NCBI RefSeq assembly: GCF_001690195.1
Contig: NZ_LZGM01000118.1
Span: 102,896 to 166,895 of the forward strand
Length of the DNA stretch: 64,000 nucleotides
Direction: 5' to 3'
Source: Gilliamella sp. wkB108
Lineage (GTDB): Bacteria; Pseudomonadota; Gammaproteobacteria; Enterobacterales; Orbaceae
The notes beneath the pieces are model-generated. The model was not told the origin of the DNA and searched no databases. It saw only the letters and a list, made by a program, of their open reading frames with translations. Below, in pieces: positions 23,199-31,349 of the stretch. Each line of letters starts with the position of its first letter. The first letter of the stretch is position 1. The translations under genes were made by a program, and so were the position numbers.

Positions 23199-23597
23199 AT
23201 GAATAATAATGTGTGTAAGTCAGTTGATCCCATTGAGGATTGTCATCCGATCATCCATTGCCCAGTTGAGACAACAATTAGTATGATTGGAGGAAAATAT
23301 AAATCCTTAATTTTATGGAAACTGATGACAACAAAAACCTTAAGGTTTTCTCAATTACGTAAGGAAATCCCGCGAGCCACACCTAAAATGCTAACTTCTC
23401 AACTACGTGAACTTGAATCGAATGGCTTAATTAGCCGAACTGTTTTTCCTGTCGTACCACCAAAAGTAGAATATTGTTTAACCGATTTTGGTAAAAGTAT
23501 TAAACCAGTATTAGAAGCAATGTATAAATGGGGAAGCCATTGTTTAAAGAATCAAGGATTAGATGTTGATTGTTCAATGGTTGCGATAACTGACTAA
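23199..23597 (+). CDS. HxlR/DUF24-family transcriptional regulator
   Basis: The 132-residue winged-helix protein has the family core KYKSLILWKLMTTKTLRFSQ, with LTSQLRELESNGLISR and VEYCLTDFG. The conserved N-terminal cysteine in HCPVETT aligns with the redox-active Cys6 of Bacillus YodB, so thiol or quinone sensing is possible; further cysteines at 6, 15, 122ff. could take part. It is divergent from copA across 295 bp, which suggests but does not prove that copA is a target. Confidence 0.82.
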   Translation: MNNNVCKSVDPIEDCHPIIHCPVETTISMIGGKYKSLILWKLMTTKTLRFSQLRKEIPRATPKMLTSQLRELESNGLISRTVFPVVPPKVEYCLTDFGKSIKPVLEAMYKWGSHCLKNQGLDVDCSMVAITD

Positions 23598-23712
23598 TCT
23601 TAACTATATTCAGCTAAATTACTGATATAGATTGTATGCTCATTTTCCTTATACCAATTACTAAGCAAGATACATATAAAAAACAGGTAAGAAACAAAAG
23701 GGCTGGTTAACC
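23598..23712. other. Intergenic, no feature recognised
   Basis: This is A+T-rich sequence after the HxlR gene with no protein-like open frame, strong hairpin or repeat that I can support. Confidence 0.3.
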
Positions 23713-23874
23713 CTATACGTTCATTATATAAAACACATCCTGCACTATAGGCGATGATTCTTTTCTTCTATCAAACCTAAAGCACTTATATAGTGAATCA
23801 TGTATTTTTTGCGGAACATACAGACCTGATTTATAACATTCCTTTTGTTCCCCATATCGATTAATAATACCTAA
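23713..23874 (-). pseudogene. Possible gene remnant downstream of the truncated pair member
   Basis: The minus-strand frame from 23874 to the TAG at 23713 reads about 53 residues of protein-like text (INRYGEQKECYKSGLYVPQ ... RRKESSPIVQDVFYIMNV) but has no start codon with a ribosome site and opens just after a stop. It directly follows the truncated gene at 23861-24025 and overlaps its end. It may be the tail of that gene or of a lost partner. The family is not recognised. Confidence 0.35.
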
Positions 23875-24025
23875 TCAGCTTATTCGTTTTGACCCGATTC
23901 GTAAGAGGTTTACCCCCTTTTTCTATAAGGCTTTTAATCCATTCGTGGGGGTTTTTCGTTGTTATCCAATAGGCAATTGTTTGATCTTTTGTTTCGTTTC
24001 TTATACTCACTGACCAACCAAGCAT
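23861..24025 (-). pseudogene. Truncated copy 1 of the 103-residue hypothetical gene
   Basis: The first 36 residues (MLGWSVSIRNETKDQTIAYW...SLIEKG) nearly equal those of the intact gene at 25063-25374. A 2-nt length difference at the GGGGGT run then shifts the frame (GKPLTNRVKTNKLIRYY, stop at 23861), while the DNA remains alignable for about another 30 bp. The downstream two-thirds are missing. It is divergent from the intact small gene at 24188. Confidence 0.75.
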
Positions 24026-24440
24026 TTTTAATTCATCCTAGATTAAAAAAACACGTATCATAGTTATATTAATGATGTTTTATAAAATTGTTAGGATATA
24101 TAAAACTTCCAGCACTGCCCATTGATTGGCTTGCCTTGAGTTATGAAGATATGCCAGAAGTTACCGAAGCATTTAGGAGGTAAAATCATGATGACACCAG
24201 AAGAAAAAGAAAAATGGATTGAAGTAAACAGGGAATCAAAAGCTATATTAGCTCTTGAGGGTCTTTATCCAAATGAAATTGACGATGCCATTGAAGAGGC
24301 TGTTTTGGATGGAAGAGTGACCGAACGGCAGGCAGTGGAAGAATGCTTGGGGTATGTTAAAAAGCATAAAACACAGAAAGGATTTTTAGAATCGAGAGAG
24401 TGGACAAAATAAAGGCAGGCTTGGAAAGCGTTTTAAGACA
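23884..24440. repeat. Duplicated divergent gene-pair unit, copy 1
   Basis: DNA from about 23884 to 24440 aligns with about 25229 to 25807: the start of the minus-strand gene, the promoter gap, and the whole plus-strand small gene. It is a direct duplication about 1.35 kb apart. Copy 1 keeps an intact plus-strand gene and a broken minus-strand gene. Confidence 0.8.
24188..24412 (+). CDS. Small acidic protein, VbhA-antitoxin-like (intact copy)
   Basis: This 74-residue protein starts at the ATG preceded by AGGAGG at 7 nt (MMTPEEKEKWIEVNRESKAI); a 15-codon upstream extension has no ribosome site. The helical pattern with LALEGLYPNEIDDAIEEAVL and DGRVTERQAVEECLGY resembles the fold of Fic-inhibiting antitoxins such as VbhA. 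The inhibitory (S/T)xxxE(G/N) motif is not intact, since isoleucine occupies the Ser/Thr place, and no Fic toxin gene is nearby. Divergent from a truncated copy of the 103-residue gene. The function is unproven. Confidence 0.6.
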   Translation: MMTPEEKEKWIEVNRESKAILALEGLYPNEIDDAIEEAVLDGRVTERQAVEECLGYVKKHKTQKGFLESREWTK

Positions 24441-24640
24441 TAAAAACTATCTTAAGTAAAAATTAATGAGTGAAAAACCAAATAAATCATATTGTTATGT
24501 ATTTTTACTGATGCGGTTCTTAGAGATCTATCTGAAAGCACATCTTTCAATCTCATTTATCGCAACCTCCCATAACGCCACAATTCCCCCTTAGAGGCGT
24601 ATTTGCTTTTAGGGTGGATATTTATGACCTTTTAAGTTAG

Positions 24641-25046
24641 TTAAGTTAGACTAATTACAATGAAAACAATACCCAAAATGAAACCAGTGAGTAAAAGCAA
24701 CGAAAGCGGGTAAAAAGTTAGAACTAACATCCAAAACGAACTAAAGGTAAAAATGTGTGTTAATTGAAGCAACCACAACAAAACAACAGGTAAAATCCAT
24801 GCAATGACTAGAATACTATAAAACTTTTTAGGAGCATTACTGATTGCTTGATCTGTACCCATCGTAAGCCAAACAAGGGCAGGAATTAAACCAATACAAG
24901 CAATTAAAGCAAAACTAATTAGTCCTGTTTGTGAGATATTCAACAGAAAAACCCCTGTGAATTTCCCCCCAAAGAACAACCAGAACAACTAAAATACCAA
25001 CGCTTATTAATTTTAACCATTTCTCTAAGGATTTAGATTTATTCAT
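24641..25046 (-). pseudogene. Small multi-pass membrane protein with a frameshift in a G6 run
   Basis: An ATG at 25046 with AAGGGAAA just before it opens MNKSKSLEKWLKLISVGILV, a membrane segment. At the run of six G (plus-strand C6, 24965-24970) the frame must shift to continue in the long downstream frame (FTGVFLLNISQTGLISFALI... to 24641). Five G would give one continuous protein of about 134 residues with roughly four hydrophobic segments. It begins 16 bp after the 103-residue gene, so it is its likely operon partner. A real indel, phase variation or a sequencing error are all possible. Confidence 0.6.
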
Positions 25047-25062
25047 TTTCCCTTTCTCGAAT

Positions 25063-25374
25063 TTAAGACTGATCTAGCGTACTAATAACAATAATGTCGT
25101 CATCATCACTTAAATTAATCACTTTCATATCAAATCTAACCAATTCATGAATATCTAAATTACTAATGTTATATTTTGCATGCCAGAAAAATTTCCTGAT
25201 CGATTTTGCTGTGGTTCTGTGTGTTTGGCTGTATTCGTTTTGACCTGATTCGTAAGAGGTTTCTCCTTGCTCTATAAGACTTTTAATCCATTCATGGGGG
25301 TTTTTCGTTGTTACCCAATAGGCAATAGTTTGATCTTTTGTTTCATTTTTTATACTCACTGACCAACCAAGCAT
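25063..25374 (-). CDS. Hypothetical 103-residue protein (intact copy 2)
   Basis: The protein begins MLGWSVSIKNETKDQTIAYW and ends in an acidic stretch (LSDDDDIIVISTLDQS). I see no signal peptide, membrane segment or known motif; predicted character is mixed alpha/beta and soluble. The family is not recognised. It is divergent from the broken VbhA-like gene at 25554 across about 180 bp and is followed by a membrane-protein gene 16 bp later. Such size and context would fit an immunity or antitoxin-type role, but this is speculation. Confidence 0.6.
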   Translation of the reverse strand: MLGWSVSIKNETKDQTIAYWVTTKNPHEWIKSLIEQGETSYESGQNEYSQTHRTTAKSIRKFFWHAKYNISNLDIHELVRFDMKVINLSDDDDIIVISTLDQS

Positions 25375-25807
25375 TTTTAATTCATCCTAGATTTTAAAAA
25401 AAACACGTATCATTGTTATATTAATGATGTTTTATAAAATTGCAAAGATATATAAAATTTCAGCACTGCCCATTGATTGGATTGGCTTGCCTTGGCTTGC
25501 CTTGAGTTATGAAAATAGACCAGAAGTTACCGAAGCATTTAGGGGGTAAAATCATGATGACACCAGAAGAAAAAGAAAAATGGATTGAAGCAAACAGGGA
25601 AGCAAAAGCTATATTAGCTCTTGAGAGTCCTTATCCAGATGAAACTAGTGAAGCCATTGAAAAAACAGTTTTAGAAGATCATGTAACGGACTCAGATGCT
25701 GTTAATTAAATGCTTGAATATGCAAAAAGAATTTCAGACATTAAAAGGCTTTTTAGAATCTCGAACTTGGATGAAATAAAAGGGGGAGCTTGGAAAGTCA
25801 TTTAAAC
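25229..25807. repeat. Duplicated divergent gene-pair unit, copy 2
   Basis: This is the partner of the unit at 23884-24440. The promoter gap is about 17 bp longer owing to small tandem duplications of ATTGG and CTTGCCTTGG near 25475-25503. Copy 2 keeps the minus-strand gene and has a broken plus-strand gene, the reverse of copy 1. Confidence 0.8.
25554..25779 (+). pseudogene. Broken copy 2 of the VbhA-like small gene
   Basis: The first ~45 residues resemble the intact copy (MMTPEEKEKWIEANREAKAI), but a TAA at 25707 replaces the codon after DAVN. A frameshift follows, after which TLKGFLESRTWMK matches the C-terminus of copy 1 (QKGFLESREWTK) up to a stop at 25777. The ribosome site is changed from AGGAGG to AGGGGG, and the LEG motif to LES. 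It is very probably non-functional, although a 51-residue product could still be made. Confidence 0.75.
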
Positions 25808-25997
25808 GTCCGTAGATGCGTTTTCCCCTTTTAGGGTAGTATATAACCCTATATACCCATATTCAAAAAATTGCACTGATGAGCGTTGAGGTTTAAAAAT
25901 TCCCTTTCGCCTTGATAAGCCTATGCGGTGGGGAACCCTACAAGGGTGCCCTGTATTTGTGGATGTTTTGACATTTTTATTTATATATCTATATAAA

Positions 25998-26801
25998 TTA
26001 ATTACGTAATTTTTCAGGCCATTCGTTTTGAGTAGCGATTAGTAGCTCTTTTACTACCTTAGGATTACCAGCAACAATATTGCCTGAAACCATGTAATTA
26101 TTTCCCCCAGCAAAATCGGTGATCACACCACCAGCTTCACGCAAAATAAGTTCACCGCCTGCGATATCCCATGGTTTTAAACCAATTTCAAAAAAACCAT
26201 CTAATCGACCTGAAGCAACATAGGCTAAATCTAACGCTGCAGAACCGGTACGACGGAAATCACCGCATTTGGTAAATAATTTTTGTAATACCGTGAAATA
26301 ACTATCACTATACTGTTTTGCTCTGAAAGGAAAAGCGGTTGCTAAAACACAACCTTCTAAATCTTTAGCATTGCTCACACGAATACGATAACCATTAAGT
26401 TGAGCGCCTTGTCCTCTTGAGGCCGTAAATAGTTCATTACTCATAGGATTATAAACAACGGAAACTTCGGTTTTACCTTTTACGCGAGCCGCAATTGAAA
26501 CCGCAAAATGGGGAATATTTTTAATAAAGTTGGTGGTACCATCAATTGGATCAATTATCCATTGAGTTTCACTATCATTACCTTTAGCCAGTCCACTTTC
26601 TTCGGCAATAATAGTGTGATCTGGGTAAGCTTTTTTGATTGTTTCGATAATTAAAGCTTCTGCTGCACGATCTACATTAGTTGCAAAATCATTAGAACCT
26701 TTAGTATCAACTTCTATTGATCCAGGATTTTCATAAGCCTTAATGGCCACATTACCTGCTTTACGGGCAGCGCGAATAGCAATATTCAGCATCGGATGCA
26801 T
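25998..26801 (-). CDS. suhB: Inositol-1-monophosphatase / Nus-factor SuhB
   Basis: This 267-residue protein (E. coli 267) starts MHPMLNIAIRAARKAGNVAI and has the metal-binding motifs EESG, DPIDGTTNF and WDIAGGE of the IMPase family. SuhB dephosphorylates inositol phosphate in vitro and acts in rRNA antitermination together with NusA/NusB/NusE; NusE (rpsJ) is also in this window. Single gene, transcribed leftward. Confidence 0.96.
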   Translation of the reverse strand: MHPMLNIAIRAARKAGNVAIKAYENPGSIEVDTKGSNDFATNVDRAAEALIIETIKKAYPDHTIIAEESGLAKGNDSETQWIIDPIDGTTNFIKNIPHFAVSIAARVKGKTEVSVVYNPMSNELFTASRGQGAQLNGYRIRVSNAKDLEGCVLATAFPFRAKQYSDSYFTVLQKLFTKCGDFRRTGSAALDLAYVASGRLDGFFEIGLKPWDIAGGELILREAGGVITDFAGGNNYMVSGNIVAGNPKVVKELLIATQNEWPEKLRN

Positions 26802-27018
26802 AATTTTTTTCCAATTGATAATGTTAAAGAACGGGTTTATTTAGCATAGTAACAGTCTATTCACCATACTAAAATTGCAGCTAGTATAAAGCTTTTAAAG
26901 TTTTATTGCCAGCCTATGTTGTATTGATATACAAAGTATATGATATTCACTGTCAATAAAAACAGACTAAAAAAACAAAATAATAATGATAATTAACTTA
27001 TTATTTTTGATAAAAAAA
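26802..27018. other. Intergenic region upstream of suhB
   Basis: A+T-rich with no open frame of interest. The suhB promoter must lie here, but no confident -35/-10 pair was found on the minus strand. Confidence 0.3.
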
Positions 27019-27040
27019 ACCATCAGCAAATGCTGATGGT
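27019..27040 (-). terminator. Strong Rho-independent terminator of the ato cluster
   Basis: ACCATCAGCA pairs perfectly with TGCTGATGGT around an AA loop; on the minus strand it is followed by T8 (GTTTTTTTTATC). It lies about 60 bp after the end of atoA and closes the atoB-atoD-atoA transcript. Confidence 0.9.
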
Positions 27041-27098
27041 AAGAGTAGATAATTATTGTTTTAGGAACTTTTTTGAAAACTATAAGTAAATAAACCCA

Positions 27099-27737
27099 TT
27101 ATAACGCCACGATTAAAGGCGCCTCAGTGGCTGCAATGACCTCATCTAGTGTATATTCAGGATTAATTTCAATGAGTTTTAACCCCTCTGGAGTCACCTC
27201 TATCACACCCATTTCGGTAATAATTAGATCAACTGCATTCACCGCTGTTAATGGCAAATTACATGCGTTTAAGATTTTATGCGCGCCTTTGGCGGTATGT
27301 TCCATAGCAACAATCACTTTTCTTGCTCCTGTAACAAGATCCATTGCACCACCCATACCCGGCACCATTTTACCGGGGATCATGTAGTTGGCAATATTAC
27401 CATGTAAATCCACTTGCAAAGCACCAAGCACAGAAACATCAACATGCCCACCACGGATAATACCAAACGAGGTTGCGCTATCAAAAAAACAGCCTCCGGG
27501 TAAAATAGTGACTGGCTGACCTCCAGCATTAACAATACTGTCATCACGATTATCTGTTGAAGGCGTTGGGCCTAAACCAAGAAAACCATTTTCTGATTGT
27601 AATATGATTTCAATTCCTTCCGGAATAAAATTAGCGACTCGAGTTGGTAAGCCAATACCGAGATTTACAATATCACCATCGCATAACTCTTTGGCAACAC
27701 GACTTGCAATATAATTTTGCAGTTGTTCCTTATCCAT
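27099..27737 (-). CDS. atoA: Acetoacetyl/short-chain acyl-CoA transferase, beta subunit
   Basis: This 212-residue subunit (E. coli AtoA 216) has the catalytic glutamate in [10 protein letters not shown] and the [13 protein letters not shown] and [12 protein letters not shown] motifs of CoA transferase family I. With AtoD it moves CoA from acetyl-CoA to acetoacetate or butyrate-type acids. The ATG at 27737 overlaps the atoD stop in TAATG; an upstream in-frame TTG is less likely. The family also includes succinyl-CoA:3-ketoacid transferase (ScoB), so the exact CoA donor is uncertain. Confidence 0.88.
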   Translation of the reverse strand: MDKEQLQNYIASRVAKELCDGDIVNLGIGLPTRVANFIPEGIEIILQSENGFLGLGPTPSTDNRDDSIVNAGGQPVTILPGGCFFDSATSFGIIRGGHVDVSVLGALQVDLHGNIANYMIPGKMVPGMGGAMDLVTGARKVIVAMEHTAKGAHKILNACNLPLTAVNAVDLIITEMGVIEVTPEGLKLIEINPEYTLDEVIAATEAPLIVAL

Positions 27738-28393
27738 TAGCAAAGTCTCCCTTTTACAATATAATCAACAAAAATTCCCGGAGTAGCAATCTCTTGAGGA
27801 TCTAACTCGCCCACTTCAACAATTTCACCCGCTTCAACAATAGTTATTTTTGCCGCACTCGCCATAACGTTGTTGAAATTATTCATTGAACCTTTATAGA
27901 TCATGTTGCCAGCTCGATCGACTTTAGCTGCATACAGTAGAGCTACATCAGCAGGTAACGGTTTTTCTAACAAATAATCCCGACCGTCTACCGCTATTTT
28001 TTGTTTACCTTGTTCAACTAGCGTACCAATACCGGTTGGCGTTAAAACGCCGCCTAAGCCATAACCGGCACAGCGAATGCGTTCAGCCAATGTACCTTGA
28101 GGAATAAGTTCAACTTCAGTTTCACCGGCTGTCATTTGCCTACCGGTTTCTTTGTTTAATCCAACATGTGACGCAATGATTTTTTTGAATTGTTTTAACA
28201 CAACCATTTTACCGACACCTTTGTCAGTTAAACCAGTATCGTTACATATTAAGGTTAACTCTTTCACCGCTTTTTGACATAAATAATCAATTAGCATTTC
28301 AGGGGATCCATTCCCCATAAAGCCACCAACCATTATCGCGGCATTATCTTTGATACAAGATAGTGCTTTCTCGATATCAACTACTTTATCCAT
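27737..28393 (-). CDS. atoD: Acetoacetyl/short-chain acyl-CoA transferase, alpha subunit
   Basis: This 218-residue subunit (E. coli AtoD 220) shows the [13 protein letters not shown] glycine-rich motif, IASHVGLN and [18 protein letters not shown] typical of family I alpha subunits. It pairs with the beta subunit encoded immediately downstream. A very strong ribosome site (AAGGAGG) lies before its ATG, 9 bp after atoB. Overlap with atoA suggests 1:1 synthesis. Confidence 0.9.
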   Translation of the reverse strand: MDKVVDIEKALSCIKDNAAIMVGGFMGNGSPEMLIDYLCQKAVKELTLICNDTGLTDKGVGKMVVLKQFKKIIASHVGLNKETGRQMTAGETEVELIPQGTLAERIRCAGYGLGGVLTPTGIGTLVEQGKQKIAVDGRDYLLEKPLPADVALLYAAKVDRAGNMIYKGSMNNFNNVMASAAKITIVEAGEIVEVGELDPQEIATPGIFVDYIVKGRLC

Positions 28394-28402
28394 AAATCCT
28401 CC

Positions 28403-29581
28403 TTATCGAGAAACAATCATCGCTATGCCTTGCCCACCACCAATACATAGTGTAGCTAAGCCATGTTTAGCATTACGTTTCTTCATTTCATAAATCAATG
28501 AAATTAAAATTCTTGCACCACTTGCGCCAATTGGGTGTCCTAAGGCAATAGCTCCACCATTCACATTCACTTTTTCAGCAGGTAGTTTTAAAGTATTACA
28601 AACGGCTAAAGCTTGGGCGGCAAATGCTTCATTAGCTTCGAATAAATCAATATTATCAACTGTCATTCCCGCTTTTTGTAATGCTCTTTCGGTTGCCGGA
28701 ATAGGACCTACCCCCATAATATCTGGCGCAACGCCTGCTGAAGCGGAACTAGTGATTTTAGCTAATGGTTCTAGTCCTAATTTTTCGGCTTTATTTCGGC
28801 TCATTAAAATTAAAATCGCAGCACCATCATTAATCCCAGAAGCGTTACCCGCAGTAACTGTACCTTCTTTTTTAAACGCAGCACGCAAGCTTGCAAGCTT
28901 TTCTAAAGTCGTACTCGCTTTAGGATACTCATCAGTATCTACCACCGTTGCTTCACCTTTTTTATTTGGAATAGATACAGGAACAATTTCATCTTTAAAA
29001 CGTCCAGTTTGTAATGCTAATGACGCTTTTTGTTGACTGGCTAACGCTAATTCATCTTGGGCTTGACGCGAGATGCCATATTTTTCTGCAACATTTTCAG
29101 CAGTGATCCCCATATGATAATGGTTAAAAGCATCGGTTAAACCATCACAAATCATAGTATCAATCATCTGTGCATTGCCCATTTTTAAACCAAAACGGGC
29201 GTGAGGTATCACATATGGAGATAAACTCATACTTTCAGCACCACCAGCAACAACCACATCAGCTTCACCTGAAGCAATAGCTTGGGCTGCAAGTTGCACC
29301 GTTTTTAATCCTGACCCACAAACTTTATTGACAGTGAAGCTCGGTACCACATCAGGAATGCCAGCATTAATAGCGATTTGTCTTGCTACATTTTGACCGA
29401 GTCCTGCTTGCAATACATTACCTAAAATCACTTCGTCAACTTCATTAGGATTTAGCGAAATTCGATTCATCGCCTCTTTCAAAGCGACAACACCTAAATT
29501 AACAGCAGATATATTTTTAAACACACCACCAAAACTCCCAATTGGTGTTCTGACTGCTGACACAATTACAACATCTTGCAT
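28403..29581 (-). CDS. atoB: Acetyl-CoA C-acetyltransferase (thiolase)
   Basis: This 392-residue thiolase (E. coli AtoB 394) has the acyl-accepting cysteine in [11 protein letters not shown] (near residue 88), [10 protein letters not shown] with the catalytic histidine, and the C-terminal CIGGGQGIA with the second cysteine. It cleaves acetoacetyl-CoA to two acetyl-CoA or the reverse. It is first in an atoB-atoD-atoA order; the transporter atoE and the AtoSC two-component system of E. coli are not here. A LysR gene is divergent. Confidence 0.93.
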   Translation of the reverse strand: MQDVVIVSAVRTPIGSFGGVFKNISAVNLGVVALKEAMNRISLNPNEVDEVILGNVLQAGLGQNVARQIAINAGIPDVVPSFTVNKVCGSGLKTVQLAAQAIASGEADVVVAGGAESMSLSPYVIPHARFGLKMGNAQMIDTMICDGLTDAFNHYHMGITAENVAEKYGISRQAQDELALASQQKASLALQTGRFKDEIVPVSIPNKKGEATVVDTDEYPKASTTLEKLASLRAAFKKEGTVTAGNASGINDGAAILILMSRNKAEKLGLEPLAKITSSASAGVAPDIMGVGPIPATERALQKAGMTVDNIDLFEANEAFAAQALAVCNTLKLPAEKVNVNGGAIALGHPIGASGARILISLIYEMKKRNAKHGLATLCIGGGQGIAMIVSR

Positions 29582-29734
29582 AAGATCATCCTTTAATGTA
29601 AATGATAAATTTAACTTATGCTAGATTATGGATTTACCTTTGTCCAAGTCTTGTTTATTATAGTATCTATAAGATGAACTTATAGTTTTGTATTGTTTAT
29701 TTCAACCAAACCATGTTAGTAAATAGGAAAAAAT

Positions 29735-30634
29735 ATGGATATTCGACATCTTCAATATTTTGTTGCGATTGTAAAAGCCGATTTTAATCTATCTCTTGCT
29801 GCCAAAAGACTCTATATTTCGCAACCTGCGTTAAGCCAATTCATCAAACTTTTTGAAGAGTCCGAAAAAGTTGAATTGTTTGAACGATATAAAGGTCGCC
29901 TACAAGGATTAACACCAACAGGAGAGCTATTTTATGAACAAGTAAAACAGCTATTATCGCAATATAACTCCATGTTAACCGCTATCCGTGAAGATGCCGG
30001 TCAATTAAAAGGAAAAGTAAGAATCGGTATACCACCATTAATTTTAGGTGTGGTGTTTTCGGATATTATTGCTGATTTAATTATTAACCACCCTAATATT
30101 GAAGTTGAAATTATTGAAAAGGGTGCTTATGAATTAAGTCGAATGTTTATGGTTGATGAGTTAGATTTTGCTATCTTACTCGATCCTACTAATATAAATT
30201 CTTCTATTATTGATGAACATCTTATACAACAGAGTGAACTATCAGTTTTTTTCAATCATGAACACCCCCTTGCCGAAAAACCCAAATTGGATTGGTCAGA
30301 CCTCAATGATCAGATGTTAGCTATTTTTGAACCTAGCTTTATGATCCATCACAAACTGATGAAAAAATTTGGTGAATATAATATACAGCCACAAAAATGT
30401 ACTATGTCAGCTTCTTGGGATTTTTTACTATTGATCGCAACAAACTCAAAATTTTTGACAATTTTACCCTCACCAATTCTTGATATTTATTCTAATCATA
30501 ATATTGTTGAGCGACGTTTTAATGATCCTATATATTGGAAGGTATTACTGTGTAGACCTAAAAAAGAACGTTATTCAAGATTGAATCAATACGTTTTTGA
30601 TTACATTTTATCTCACTTTAAGAACAAAAATTGA
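29735..30634 (+). CDS. LysR-family transcriptional regulator
   Basis: The 299-residue protein has the N-terminal LysR helix-turn-helix (MDIRHLQYFVAIVKADFNLS, AAKRLYISQPALSQFIKLFEE) and a C-terminal inducer domain resembling the CynR/CysB-like type. It is divergent from atoB over 153 bp, the usual arrangement for a LysR regulator and its target, so control of the short-chain acyl-CoA genes is likely. Its stop codon lies at the edge of the 117-bp tandem repeat array. Confidence 0.85.
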   Translation: MDIRHLQYFVAIVKADFNLSLAAKRLYISQPALSQFIKLFEESEKVELFERYKGRLQGLTPTGELFYEQVKQLLSQYNSMLTAIREDAGQLKGKVRIGIPPLILGVVFSDIIADLIINHPNIEVEIIEKGAYELSRMFMVDELDFAILLDPTNINSSIIDEHLIQQSELSVFFNHEHPLAEKPKLDWSDLNDQMLAIFEPSFMIHHKLMKKFGEYNIQPQKCTMSASWDFLLLIATNSKFLTILPSPILDIYSNHNIVERRFNDPIYWKVLLCRPKKERYSRLNQYVFDYILSHFKNKN

Positions 30635-31186
30635 ATGACTACTATCCTAAACCGCGAGATAGGATTGCTAGAGCTATTTGTAAAAATGCTTCAGGTTAAC
30701 TATATGTTTCAGTATAAAAATGCGTTGATAAAGCGTGTTTTTATAAATTGTAGAACTACGATCTTATACGGCGAGATAGGATTGCTATAGCTATTTGTAA
30801 AAATGTTTCAGGTTAACTATACGTTTCAGTATAAGAATACGTTGATAAAGCGTGTTTTTATAAATTGAAGAACAGTGATCTTATAGGGCGAGTTAGAATT
30901 GCTAGAGCTATTTGTAAAAATGTTTCAGGTTAACTATACGTTTCAGTATAAGAATACGTTGATAAAGCGTGTTTTTATAAATTGAAGAACAGTGATCTTA
31001 TACGGCGAGTTAGAACAGCTATAGCTATTTGTAAAAATGTTTCAGGTTAACTATACGTTTCAGTATAAGAATACGTTGATAAAGTGTGTTTTTATAAATT
31101 GAAGAACTGCGATCTTATAGGGCGAGATAGAATTGCTAGAGCTATTTGTAAAAATGTTTCAGGTTAACTATACGTTTCAGTATAAA
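30629..31186. repeat. 117-bp tandem repeat array, about 4.8 copies
   Basis: The landmark TCAGGTTAAC recurs at 30691, 30808, 30925, 31042 and 31159, exactly 117 bp apart each time. Units differ at scattered bases (for example GGGCGAGTT/CGGCGAGAT). All six frames contain stops, so it is not coding despite the multiple-of-three period. The array begins at the LysR stop codon and ends about 165 bp before ubiU. Each unit carries the ~40-bp core also found singly at 34559, 44631 and 53076, in opposite orientation. Confidence 0.93.
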
Positions 31187-31349
31187 ATCCGTGAACATTA
31201 ACATTTTTTAAGTTAATTTTAATAACTAAGCTTTATTTAATTCTTAAACATCTTAGAGAAAATGGAATACACTCTTTCCATTCGCATTACGTGGTAAAAT
31301 ATTGCATAATACACAGCGTATTTAATACAGAATTGAGGTAAAAATTATT
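31187..31349. other. Intergenic region upstream of ubiU
   Basis: A+T-rich spacer between the tandem array and ubiU. No confident promoter or FNR box (TTGAT-N4-ATCAA) was found by eye, although one would be expected for an anaerobic gene set. TTGAGGTAAAAATTATTATGG carries the ribosome site of ubiU. Confidence 0.35.

Noticed and set aside
24143..24187. 15-codon N-terminal extension of the VbhA-like gene
   Set aside because: It lacks a ribosome site and contains the AGGAGG that serves the ATG at 24188.
25834..25858. Hairpin GGGTA...TACCC as a terminator or mobile-element end
   Set aside because: The stem is bulged, has no U-run, and no gene ends within 50 bp; it is too weak to list as a feature.
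30629..31186. CRISPR array
   Set aside because: The whole 117-bp period is conserved; there are no unique spacers alternating with short repeats and no cas genes nearby.
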